From assembly GCF_007095465.1 (NCBI RefSeq), contig NZ_SDGL01000004.1:1-64000 (forward strand): a stretch of DNA of 64,000 nt, read 5' to 3'. The translations under genes and the position numbers were made by a program. Positions 29,535 through 36,579 of the stretch are shown here, in pieces. Source of the DNA: Lactobacillus mulieris. Its GTDB lineage: Bacteria; Bacillota; Bacilli; Lactobacillales; Lactobacillaceae. The notes under the pieces are model-generated. The model was given only the letters and a program-made list of their open reading frames with translations, made no database searches and was not told the DNA's origin. Every line of letters starts with the position of its first letter. The first letter of the stretch is position 1.

Positions 29535-29597
29535 TTAGTCTTGATTATCTTCTAAAAACTTTTTGAAGAGTTTTTTCAGGTACTTCGGAGGTACCAC
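29535..29597 (-). pseudogene. Decayed small toxin, unit A of the type I array
   Basis: A minus-strand frame ending at TAA 29535-29537 reads VVPPKYLKKLFKKFLEDNQD, with upstream hydrophobic codons FIIFII but no ATG and no ribosome binding site; GTG at 29597 is the only usable start. Its hydrophobic-then-Lys-rich plan, the terminator to its left and the antitoxin-like hairpin to its right match units B and C, so it is probably a broken member. Confidence 0.5.
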
Positions 29598-29667
29598 GAT
29601 AATAAAAATAATGAATTAACGTGTAAGAAGAATTGAAAGGGAAATCAATCCGTCGTCGACGTTTTAT

Positions 29668-29692
29668 GGGTGGTTCGTTAGAACCGCCTTTT
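29668..29692 (+). terminator. Antitoxin-type terminator, unit A
   Basis: GGTGGTTC (29669-29676), loop GTTA, GAACCGCC (29681-29688), TTTT. It is the counterpart of the hairpins at 30015 and 30379, followed by the shared text TATTGCCT. No clear -10 precedes it, so the RNA of this unit is probably no longer made. Confidence 0.65.
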
Positions 29693-29800
29693 CTATTGCC
29701 TCCATTTATGTAACGATTGAGTTTTTAAGTAAAAAGATTAAGTATGCCTCAAAGTTTGCAGTATTATTTGAAAAGTAATTGGAAAATAAAAAGCCACGGT
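29668..29800 (+). repeat. Imperfect tandem repeat of the toxin-antitoxin array, copy 1
   Basis: About 130 bp from the antitoxin-type hairpin of unit A to the toxin terminator of unit B. It recurs at about 30013-30145 with long shared words (GCCTCAAAGTTTGCAGTATT; TTGGAAAATAAAAA). The spacing, about 345 bp, equals one array unit. Confidence 0.8.
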
Positions 29801-29812
29801 TTCCCGTGGCTT
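29791..29812 (-). terminator. Terminator of toxin B
   Basis: AAGCCACGG and CCGTGGCTT form a tight stem; the minus-strand T-run is supplied by AAAATAAA to its left. Confidence 0.88.
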
Positions 29813-29819
29813 ACCATAC

Positions 29820-29894
29820 TTACTTTTTAAAAAGTTCAAGAATCTTTCGAATTTCTCGAACAAGCAAGTATAAGAGAAGAAGAGTAACTGGCAT
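29820..29894 (-). CDS. Small membrane-active toxin candidate, unit B (24 residues)
   Basis: ATG 29894 follows GAAAGGAGGTGAGAAT, a near-perfect ribosome binding site. The 24 residues are MPVTLLLLYLLVREIRKILE plus LFKK: a hydrophobic N-terminal half and an amphipathic basic C-terminal half, the form of type I toxins. A terminator follows. A divergent small RNA (about 29974-30038) repeats the start-codon region and so is complementary to this mRNA. I know of no named family it fits exactly; it resembles Fst/Ldr-type toxins in general plan only. Confidence 0.72.
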   Translation of the reverse strand: MPVTLLLLYLLVREIRKILELFKK

Positions 29895-29996
29895 ATTCTC
29901 ACCTCCTTTCATAAAAGCAGGTTTAGAAGATATGCAAACTTTATTTTAGCATATTATGTGTTATAATAAATAAAAGAAGAGTAACTGCATGTTCTC
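29879..29996 (+). repeat. Direct repeats linking toxin B mRNA and its antitoxin RNA
   Basis: Repeat 1: GAAGAGTAACTGGCATATTC at 29879-29898 and GAAGAGTAACTGCATGTTCTC-like copy at 29976-29996. Repeat 2: AGATATGCAA at 29928-29937 and 30000-30009. In the toxin mRNA (minus strand) these read as complements, covering the start codon and the extreme 5' end. The antitoxin RNA (plus strand) can therefore pair in trans at two places. Confidence 0.8.
29943..29967. promoter_or_regulatory. Back-to-back extended -10 promoters of unit B
   Basis: On the minus strand TGCTAAAAT (-10 at 29943-29948) would start the toxin mRNA near 29936. On the plus strand TGTTATAAT (-10 at 29962-29967) would start the antitoxin RNA near 29974. 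Both have the TGn extended -10, and they are 13 bp apart, so the two polymerases probably compete. Confidence 0.65.
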
Positions 29997-30038
29997 AAAA
30001 GATATGCAACGGTGGGCGGTCTGATGACCGCCTTTTTT
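29974..30038 (+). ncRNA. Antitoxin small RNA, unit B
   Basis: Predicted RNA of about 65 nt starting after the extended -10 at 29962-29967 and ending in GGCGGTC-TGAT-GACCGCC-TTTTTT (30015-30038). Its first 36 nt contain both repeats complementary to the toxin B mRNA. No protein is encoded. Ends are inferred from motifs. Confidence 0.7.
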
Positions 30039-30145
30039 ATTGCCTACACTTACATAACGAATGAGTTTTAAAGCAAAAAGTTCAAAAGCATGCCTCAAAG
30101 TTTGCAGTATTATCCGAAAAACAATTGGAAAATAAAAAAGCCACG
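30013..30145 (+). repeat. Imperfect tandem repeat of the toxin-antitoxin array, copy 2
   Basis: Partner of 29668-29800; spans the unit B antitoxin terminator to the unit C toxin terminator. A third, shorter copy of the hairpin and TATTGCCTACA text lies at 30376-30412. Confidence 0.8.
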
Positions 30146-30160
30146 CATAATCGTGGCTTT
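30134..30160 (-). terminator. Terminator of toxin C
   Basis: AAAGCCACG (30138-30145) pairs with CGTGGCTTT (30152-30160), with the minus-strand T-run given by the A-run to its left. Confidence 0.88.
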
Positions 30161-30168
30161 GTACTACC

Positions 30169-30261
30169 TTACTTTTTATTGAACATAATGTTCAGTTCAT
30201 GAATTAATTTTCGTAATTCACGAACCAGCAAGACAAGTAGTAATAGAAAGAAGTTCTGCAT
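30169..30261 (-). CDS. Small membrane-active toxin candidate, unit C (30 residues)
   Basis: ATG 30261 follows GAAAGGAGGTATCAGC on the minus strand. The peptide begins MQNFFLLLLVLLVRELRKLI and ends in HELNIMFNKK: a hydrophobic segment, then a basic amphipathic helix. LVRE(I/L)RK is shared with toxin B (LLVREIRK). It has its own terminator and a divergent RNA with complementary repeats. A paralogue of toxin B, with enough divergence in the repeats to suggest a separate antitoxin specificity. Confidence 0.72.
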   Translation of the reverse strand: MQNFFLLLLVLLVRELRKLIHELNIMFNKK

Positions 30262-30373
30262 GCTGATACCTCCTTTCATAAAAAAAGTGGCATGAAAACA
30301 TGCAATTCAATTTTATCACAAAATGTGATATAATAAGCACAGAGAGAAGTTCTGCATGTGTGAAAACATGCAA
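30250..30373 (+). repeat. Direct repeats linking toxin C mRNA and its antitoxin RNA
   Basis: GAAGTTCTGCATG occurs at 30250-30262 (over the toxin start codon) and 30346-30358 (in the small RNA). TGAAAACATGCAA occurs at 30293-30305 (toxin mRNA 5' end) and 30361-30373 (small RNA). Both are exact. The words differ from those of unit B. Confidence 0.82.
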
Positions 30374-30402
30374 CGGTGGGCGGTCTGATGACCGTCTTTT
30401 TT
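30341..30402 (+). ncRNA. Antitoxin small RNA, unit C
   Basis: Predicted from the extended -10 TGATATAAT (-10 at 30329-30334) to the hairpin GGCGGTC-TGAT-GACCGTC (30379-30396) with TTTTTT. It carries both repeats complementary to the toxin C mRNA. The toxin promoter faces the other way with TGATAAAAT on the minus strand, about 10 bp away. Confidence 0.7.
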
Positions 30403-30544
30403 ATTGCCTACATTTTAGAGCCTATAAATAGTACCAATTAATTTTGGAAACAATAAAAATCAAAAAGACAGCTGAGGATAACAGCTGTCTTTTTGATTCT
30501 GATTAGATCTTTAATTATACAACAACCTATGCAATTTTTATTGT

Positions 30545-31405
30545 CTATTTCTGTTCTCTTTTACGAATCTCTTTTGCATCTTCGTGATAAAATTCCTGCA
30601 ATGCCCGATTCATAGAACGAATGCCACTGAACCCATTATCAATAGCAATTTCAGTTAAAGTTGCATTCTTTGAAAGTAAATCTTTTCTAGCTGAAATTGC
30701 TCTACGGTAACGAATATATTCTGCAACAGTCATTGCCATATTCTTTTTAAAAAATCTTGCAAGATATTCTCGTGATATATGACACTCGTTAGCAATTATT
30801 TCTAAAGATAAGTCTTGCTGTAAATTTGTAGTTATATACTCAACAATTTCTTGAAGTCTTTGAGTTATTACCTCTTTTTTAGCAGGAAGTTGTTTTCTTT
30901 TTTGAACAAAATTGTTCAGTAAATTATCTAAAATTTCTAGTGAAATAATTGATAATCGAATATTTCGATCATTAGAATTTAATTGAGCTGTTGCGATAAA
31001 TTGAATTAGCTGGCTTTTAAGATTCAGATAAGCTAACTTTTGTAATTCAGTAAAGTTTTCAGGATGGTTGATTTCAATTCGATAATTATTAATTTTTGGA
31101 AATAGCCCCTCAATGTATGAGTACGGGTAAATGATTGAGAGAGCTAAATCATTTTGTTTGACTTGAGTTTTTATTGAATGAATTTCTTGAGTATTAACTA
31201 CTAAAATTTTTCCTGAACTAGAAGAAAAATGGGCATCACCAATTCTGAAGTCATCAATCGATCCTCGCTCTATATAACTTAATTCGATTCCTCTGTGCCA
31301 ATGAGCAGGAATATAAGCATTCCATGCTTGATTATCATCAAAAATATGGTACCAAATTGATAATTGACCAACGGGTTTAACAATTTCATGTTCATACATA
31401 GGCAT
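30545..31405 (-). CDS. AraC-family transcriptional regulator
   Basis: The 286-residue protein has an N-terminal cupin-like sensing domain (HWHRGIELSYIERG, about 36-49) and a C-terminal double helix-turn-helix (about 185-280: LSLEIIANECHISREYLARF; ATLTEIAIDNGFSGIRSMNR). This is the usual form of sugar- or glycoside-responsive AraC regulators in lactobacilli. It lies 29 bp after the esterase gene on the same strand and probably shares its transcript. Targets may include the divergent MFS gene at 32522. Confidence 0.9.
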   Translation of the reverse strand: MPMYEHEIVKPVGQLSIWYHIFDDNQAWNAYIPAHWHRGIELSYIERGSIDDFRIGDAHFSSSSGKILVVNTQEIHSIKTQVKQNDLALSIIYPYSYIEGLFPKINNYRIEINHPENFTELQKLAYLNLKSQLIQFIATAQLNSNDRNIRLSIISLEILDNLLNNFVQKRKQLPAKKEVITQRLQEIVEYITTNLQQDLSLEIIANECHISREYLARFFKKNMAMTVAEYIRYRRAISARKDLLSKNATLTEIAIDNGFSGIRSMNRALQEFYHEDAKEIRKREQK

Positions 31406-31434
31406 TGCAGTCCTCCACTAGAACTGAGATAAAC

Positions 31435-32319
31435 CTATTTTACAATATATTGCTTGAAGAAATCGATTTCATCTTTGTTACATTGCTGTCCAATTTCATC
31501 TCGAACATTGCAATGGAAGACATGTTGTCTAGGTTTATCGGGAGTGCCATAAATATGCAACTCATGCTTAATTCCTTTAGCTCTTAAAAAGCCATCTAAG
31601 CGAATAGCATTATCATGCAAAAAATCTTCATTGGCTGTCATGATAAATAATGGTGGCAAATTTTGGGTTAAGTATTGTTCAGTATTTAAAAGCTCTTTTT
31701 TATCCTTAATTGCTTCTGGTGCAAAGTAGGCCGCAACAGCACCTTGAGTTTGTTCTTTGTCCAACATAAAGTAGGCACCACAATTTAAGGCAGCAGCATT
31801 AAATTTAAAGCTTAAAGGTTGATATCCGAATAATTTACGAAAATCATCATTAGTAGAAATGGCTAAATATTGCTCAGTCATTTGCCCACCGGCACTATCT
31901 CCCAACAAGAAGATGTTCTTCAAATCCAAATCGTATTCTGCACCATGGTTTTCAATCCATTCCATTAACAGTTGAACATCATCTAAAATTCCAGGAAAAA
32001 CAACATCAGGTCCTAAATGATAATTGAAGTTTACAAATCCAAAACCCATTTTAGCAAGAGACATGCCATAAAATTGATAGGTTTCTTTAGTACCATATAC
32101 CCAGCCACCGCCATGAATGCTAATAATGGTGGGGACTTTTCCAGTTCTATTTTTTGGTAAATAAATATCTAACAAATTCCACTTTTCGTCAGGTCCATAA
32201 CTTAAATTATCGATTCTCTCTACTTCGGGAATATTAGTAGGTAAACCGGCATCACGTGCATCGTCTCCTTTTTTAAAAATAGCACGTAATTCATCTACAG
32301 AAGTTGGTAAATCAGCCAT
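31435..32319 (-). CDS. Alpha/beta hydrolase esterase, HSL-like
   Basis: ATG 32319 follows AAGGAGGAATTAATT, giving 294 residues; an upstream in-frame ATG has no ribosome binding site. The oxyanion motif HGGGWVYG (about 69-76), the nucleophile GDSAGGQMT (Ser near 142) and a late Asp/His pair (TANEDFLHDN; KPRQHVFHC) mark the acetyl-esterase/hormone-sensitive-lipase group. No signal peptide, so it acts on an imported ester, perhaps deacetylating a sugar or glycoside. It is grouped with an AraC regulator and an MFS transporter. Confidence 0.87.
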   Translation of the reverse strand: MADLPTSVDELRAIFKKGDDARDAGLPTNIPEVERIDNLSYGPDEKWNLLDIYLPKNRTGKVPTIISIHGGGWVYGTKETYQFYGMSLAKMGFGFVNFNYHLGPDVVFPGILDDVQLLMEWIENHGAEYDLDLKNIFLLGDSAGGQMTEQYLAISTNDDFRKLFGYQPLSFKFNAAALNCGAYFMLDKEQTQGAVAAYFAPEAIKDKKELLNTEQYLTQNLPPLFIMTANEDFLHDNAIRLDGFLRAKGIKHELHIYGTPDKPRQHVFHCNVRDEIGQQCNKDEIDFFKQYIVK

Positions 32320-32463
32320 AATTAATTCCTCCTTAGTCATAATTCAGTTACAGTGTACAGCTTATAAAGTGAAAAAAGTAACAACTCAATGACTAAAAAA
32401 TGGCGATTTGTAACCAAATTTAAATTGGTCAATAAACGCCGTTTTTTAGATAACTAACAGTAT

Positions 32464-32477
32464 TGTATACGCTTACT
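32464..32477. promoter_or_regulatory. cre-like site between the esterase and MFS genes
   Basis: TGTATACGCTTACT matches 12 of 14 cre positions and lies in the divergent intergenic region, 45 bp before the MFS ribosome binding site. Confidence 0.45.
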
Positions 32478-32521
32478 CATAAAGGTATGCTAGACAGTGA
32501 AAAATATAGGAGGGCTGTACG

Positions 32522-33721
32522 ATGAAATATAATAAAAATAGTCTAATTTTTAAAATAGCATTGCTATCTATTTCAACACTGTTGATGATTGCACCAGCTG
32601 TGTCATCAGCTTTGCCACTACTTTATCCTGCATTTAGTGGAGTAAGTAAGGCTAGTGTTGAAGGTTTAATTACTTTACCTAATATTGGAATCATTTTAGG
32701 GCTGATTTTAAGTCCTGTTTTGATTAGATTTTTAGGGCAAAAGAAAACAGTTCTATCAGGATTAGTATTAGCTCTAATTAGTGGTACTTTTCCGATGTAT
32801 GCAAGTAGCTTTATGATGATTGCAATTTCCAGATTGTTATTAGGAATGGGAATAGGATTATTCAATTCATTGGCAGTATCATTGATTCCCCAATTTTATA
32901 ATGATGATGAAGAAGAAACTGCTTCAATGTTAGGTTTTCAAAATGTAATGGGAGCCTTAGGAACAGCTCTTGTTTCATTTATTTTAAGTTGGTTAGTTAC
33001 CATTAACTGGCACATGGCTTTTGGTATTTATTTATTAATTATTCCCGTTTTTATTTTATTTGCCCTATTTATTCCTAATGATAAAGCTAATAAGACGATA
33101 ACTAAAAAAGCTGCACCAAAGAATAGAGAAAAAATTAATTCAAAATTAGTTGTGATTTGGACCGTCTTTTTCATTCTATTTATTTTTTATATGCCACTTT
33201 CTTACAAGCTACCTCTCTTGGTAACTTCTGAAAAATTAGGTAGTATGAGTCAATATGCGGCATTAACTGGTATTACTGGGCTATGTGGAATTCCACTTGG
33301 GGCAAGTTTTGGGATATTGTTCAAGAAGCTACATGATAAAATTTTCCCAATCGGATTTTTGATTACTGCAATCGGATTTTTATTATTTGGTTTTGCGACC
33401 AACTTGGTTATGATTTTTGCTGGAAATATTGTTCTTGGCTTCGGTGCAGCTTTAGCTGTCCCATACTTGTATAATTGGCTTTCTTGGGCAGCACCACATG
33501 GTTCAGTTAACTTAGCTACAACGATTGCTTTAGTTTTGATTAACATTGCTTGTTCAGTTTCTCCATATATTCTTAATTCCTTATCTGGGGTGTTAGGTAA
33601 TTCAACGCCAAGATTTGCGATGTTTATTTGTGCAGCTGCTTTTATACTTTTAACAGTTTATGGATTGGGACATTATTTGCGGGTACATAGGATTAATATA
33701 AAAACAAAGCACCAATTTTAG
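32522..33721 (+). CDS. MFS transporter
   Basis: The 399-residue protein has about twelve spans, with a GLGIGLFNSLAV-type segment in the first half (here LLLGMGIGLFNSLAV) and a charged central loop (KANKTITKKAAPKNREK). It looks like a sugar or drug-type major facilitator; the substrate is not readable. It diverges from the esterase/AraC unit and precedes a ROK kinase, which favours a sugar-related cargo. The AGGAGGGCTGT ribosome binding site supports ATG 32522. Confidence 0.82.
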   Translation: MKYNKNSLIFKIALLSISTLLMIAPAVSSALPLLYPAFSGVSKASVEGLITLPNIGIILGLILSPVLIRFLGQKKTVLSGLVLALISGTFPMYASSFMMIAISRLLLGMGIGLFNSLAVSLIPQFYNDDEEETASMLGFQNVMGALGTALVSFILSWLVTINWHMAFGIYLLIIPVFILFALFIPNDKANKTITKKAAPKNREKINSKLVVIWTVFFILFIFYMPLSYKLPLLVTSEKLGSMSQYAALTGITGLCGIPLGASFGILFKKLHDKIFPIGFLITAIGFLLFGFATNLVMIFAGNIVLGFGAALAVPYLYNWLSWAAPHGSVNLATTIALVLINIACSVSPYILNSLSGVLGNSTPRFAMFICAAAFILLTVYGLGHYLRVHRINIKTKHQF

Positions 33722-33829
33722 ATTTTTGGCTAAATGGAAAGTAATAAAAAATTAGGTCAATTGATAACCTAATTTAGTTACTAATAATACATATAATAAA
33801 TATAAAAAGAAGAGAAGAGACGTAATAAA

Positions 33830-34741
33830 ATGACACAATATTTAGCTTTCGATATTGGCGGTACTAATTTGAAATATGCCCTTTTAAATAATGCAGGTGA
33901 AATTATTGAGCATGATAAAGTACCCACACCAACGGATAATTTAGCAGATTTTTTAAAAGCAGTTTATAAGATTGCAGATCAGTATCAGGGACAATTTGAA
34001 GGAATTGCTTTTAGTGCACCGGGTAAAGTAGATACGAAAGCTAACACTGTTTACTTTGGGGGAGCTTTACCTTATTTAGACGGTGTAAATTTTCAACGAC
34101 TTGTTGGTGATAAATATCACGTTCCTGTTGGTGTTGAAAATGATGGTAAAGCTGCGGCATTAGCTGAGCTTTGGCTTGGTGAATTAAAAGGGGTTAATAA
34201 TGGTGCTGCAGTTGTTTTAGGAACTGGTATTGGTGGCGGAATTATCTTAGATGGCAGAATTTGGAGAGGCAGTCATTTTCAAGCAGGTGAACTTAGTTTT
34301 ATGCAGACTGAAGGAGATAAGTCAGGCTTTGAACGTTTTGGTTGCACTTATGGTTCAGCTGTAAAAATGATTGAAAGTGTTAATAAGTTAATTGGAAATT
34401 CTGATTTAAAAGATGGGTATGCAGCCTTTGATGCTATTAATAATGGCAATGATCAGGCATTAAAAATTTTAGAGCGAGAGTGTAAAGAAGTTGCCACTAT
34501 TATTTTTAATATTCAATCAGTAGTTGATTTGGATAAATTCGTAATTGGTGGTGGCATTAGTGCTCAACCCAAGGTGGTAGAAGCTATCAATAAACAATAC
34601 CGATTGATTACTAATGAAGTTCCATTTATTGCTAAAATGTTGACACGGCCAACTATCGTAAGAGCAAAATTTATGAATGAAGCTAATATTTATGGGGCTT
34701 TGTATGCTTTGCTGTTGAAATTAAATGGTGAGGACGAATAA
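33830..34741 (+). CDS. ROK-family sugar kinase
   Basis: The 303-residue kinase has the phosphate loop FDIGGTNLKYALL (5-17), VENDGKAAALAELWLG (about 103-118, catalytic Asp in END), and GTGIGGGIILDG (about 132-143). The usual ROK zinc cluster is reduced to FGCTYGSAV, as in BglK/NagK-like members. It could phosphorylate glucose or an unusual hexose. It stands between an MFS gene and a phospho-glucosidase operon. Confidence 0.85.
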   Translation: MTQYLAFDIGGTNLKYALLNNAGEIIEHDKVPTPTDNLADFLKAVYKIADQYQGQFEGIAFSAPGKVDTKANTVYFGGALPYLDGVNFQRLVGDKYHVPVGVENDGKAAALAELWLGELKGVNNGAAVVLGTGIGGGIILDGRIWRGSHFQAGELSFMQTEGDKSGFERFGCTYGSAVKMIESVNKLIGNSDLKDGYAAFDAINNGNDQALKILERECKEVATIIFNIQSVVDLDKFVIGGGISAQPKVVEAINKQYRLITNEVPFIAKMLTRPTIVRAKFMNEANIYGALYALLLKLNGEDE

Positions 34742-34766
34742 AGATTAATATTTAGATATTGAAAAA

Positions 34767-34919
34767 ATGAATGTAAATAATTATGCTTCAATTCGATATC
34801 ATGCAATTTGGCCACAATCTGAAATTCATCTAATAGCTGAGAGTGATCATGGTCTTCATCAAAATAGACAAGAAGTATACAATCGAGTAATAAAAGTTTT
34901 ATGCAATGATTTAGATTAA
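34767..34919 (+). pseudogene. Remnant of an alpha/beta hydrolase C-terminus
   Basis: A 50-codon frame includes IHLIAESDHGLHQNRQEVYN, the catalytic-His end of a small alpha/beta hydrolase, but nothing upstream encodes the fold and no ribosome binding site is present. It starts 25 bp after the ROK gene. Probably a deletion remnant. Confidence 0.45.
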
Positions 34920-34940
34920 TCTTTTTTAAAGTGAATTTGA

Positions 34941-34986
34941 AAGCGTTGATAAACTTAGGATGACACTAAGTTTATCAACGCTTTTT
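34941..34986. terminator. Strong terminator after the ROK gene and remnant
   Basis: AAGCGTTGATAAACTTAG (34941-34958) pairs with CTAAGTTTATCAACGCTT (34966-34983), followed by T residues: an 18-bp stem. From here to 35060 I see no gene. Confidence 0.88.
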
Positions 34987-35064
34987 GTATGAAGAATTTC
35001 TTTGAAATATATTTCACTGGCTGACAATTTATTTTTAAACAGTGAAATACTAATTCTATAGTAA

Positions 35065-35102
35065 TGAAAAGGCTTCCAAACAATAAAAATAATTGGTATA
35101 AA
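35065..35102 (+). promoter_or_regulatory. Promoter with cre-like overlap, GH4 gene
   Basis: TTCCAA (35074-35079), 17 bp, TATAAA (35097-35102). TGAAAAGGCTTCCA (35065-35078) matches cre at 13 of 14 positions (GG for the central CG) and covers the -35. Confidence 0.5.
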
Positions 35103-35159
35103 TAAACATGTAAGGTACCTCACTTAATAAATGTTTATCATTTCTAAGGAGACAGATTT

Positions 35160-36503
35160 ATGGTTAAAGATGATCGAAAGTTTTCAGTTGTAATTGCTGG
35201 TGGTGGTAGTACTTTTACACCAGGATTTATTTTAAGATTAATTAATCAACAAGATAAATTCCCACTTCGCCAAATTAAATTTTATGATATTGATGCTGAA
35301 CGACAAAAGAAGATTGGTGATGCATGTGCCATTATTATTAAAGAACGTGCACCACAAATAAAGTTTTCATATACTACTGATCCAGAAGAAGCATTTACTG
35401 ATGTTGACTTCGTCTTTGGTTCAATTCGTGTTGGTAAATACGAAATGCGTAGTCATGATGAAAAGATTCCTCTTAAATATGGTGTAAATGGTCAAGAAAC
35501 AACCGGCCCCGGAGGAATGGCATATGGTTTACGTTCAATTCCAGCAATCATTCAAATTATTGATTACATGGAAAAGTATTCACCAAATGCTTGGATGATT
35601 AATTATTCAAACACCATTGCAATTGTTTCTGAAGCTTGTCGTCGCTTCCGTCCAAAGTCAAAGGTAATCAATATTTGTGATATGCCAATTGACATTATGA
35701 CTAGAATGGCTCGCATCTGTGGCCTTAAAGATTACCATGATTTAGACTTTATCTACTATGGTTTGAATCACTTCGGTTGGTGGAAAGAAGTTAGAAACTA
35801 CAAGACTGGCGAGGACTTAATGCCTAAGCTTAAGAAGTATGTTCGTGAAAATGGATATTATGTAGGTGGAGATTTCGATAAGGATACTGAAGCTAGTTGG
35901 GTAGAAACCTTTAAGAAAGCCAAAGATTGCTATGCTTTGGAACCTGATACGTTGCCAAATACTTATATGCAGTACTATTACTACCCACAATACGAAGTAG
36001 CACATGCTGATCCACATCATACTCGTACTGATGAAATTCTTGAATATCGCCAAAAGATTGTCTTTGGTGAATGTAAGAGAATCGTTGAAGCAGGTACAGC
36101 TAAGAACAATATTTGGGATAAGAATGCAATTCACTCAGAATATATTGTTGATATCTGTCATGCAATTGCCTACAACACTCATGAAAAATTCTTAGCAAAC
36201 ATTCCTAATAATGGTGCTATTTCAAACCTTCCAGACGATATAATTGTAGAAGTTCCATGCTTATTTGGTGCAGATGGTGTTCAACCAATTGCTTGTGGTG
36301 AAGCTGGCAGATTCCAAAGAGGGATGATTATGGAACAAGTAACTTGTGAACAATTAGTTGTTGATGCTTATGAACAACATTCATATGAAAAGATGTGGCA
36401 AGCATTTGCTCTTAACAAGACAGTCCCAGATGCACTTGTTGCAAAGAAGATTCTTGACGATATGATTCCAGTTAACGCACCTTATTGGCCAGAATTAAAG
36501 TAA
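35160..36503 (+). CDS. 6-phospho-alpha-glucosidase, GH4
   Basis: The 447-residue enzyme uses NAD and a metal to split alpha-glucoside-6-phosphates such as maltose-6'-phosphate. It has the NAD-binding FSVVIAGGGSTFTPG (8-22), the DIDAERQ strand end, NYSNTIAIVSEACRR (about 148) and the CDMP motif (INICDMPID, about 177-185), which marks the alpha-specific GlvA-type enzymes, then GLNHFGWW (about 204). AAGGAG precedes the start. The matching PTS gene follows after an internal terminator hairpin. Confidence 0.92.
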   Translation: MVKDDRKFSVVIAGGGSTFTPGFILRLINQQDKFPLRQIKFYDIDAERQKKIGDACAIIIKERAPQIKFSYTTDPEEAFTDVDFVFGSIRVGKYEMRSHDEKIPLKYGVNGQETTGPGGMAYGLRSIPAIIQIIDYMEKYSPNAWMINYSNTIAIVSEACRRFRPKSKVINICDMPIDIMTRMARICGLKDYHDLDFIYYGLNHFGWWKEVRNYKTGEDLMPKLKKYVRENGYYVGGDFDKDTEASWVETFKKAKDCYALEPDTLPNTYMQYYYYPQYEVAHADPHHTRTDEILEYRQKIVFGECKRIVEAGTAKNNIWDKNAIHSEYIVDICHAIAYNTHEKFLANIPNNGAISNLPDDIIVEVPCLFGADGVQPIACGEAGRFQRGMIMEQVTCEQLVVDAYEQHSYEKMWQAFALNKTVPDALVAKKILDDMIPVNAPYWPELK

Positions 36504-36533
36504 TCAAAATCTGAATATAGTTGTAAAGATATA

Positions 36534-36563
36534 AAAGGTGCTAATTACTAGCACCTTTTTGCT
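36534..36563 (+). terminator. Hairpin between the GH4 and PTS genes
   Basis: AAAGGTGCTA, loop ATTAC, TAGCACCTTT, then T residues. It lies inside what is otherwise one operon and could lower or condition expression of the transporter. Confidence 0.8.
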
Positions 36564-36579
36564 TACGAGGTGAAAAATT

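Noticed and set aside
29497..30412. CRISPR array or phage attachment site
   Set aside because: Repeats are long, imperfect, only two or three per type, and explained by promoters, peptides and terminators of toxin-antitoxin units. No cas genes or integrase are present.
34937..34951. cre site TGAAAGCGTTGATA before the GH4 gene
   Set aside because: It is part of the stem of the terminator at 34941-34986, which explains it; the cre-like word at the promoter (35065) is the better candidate.
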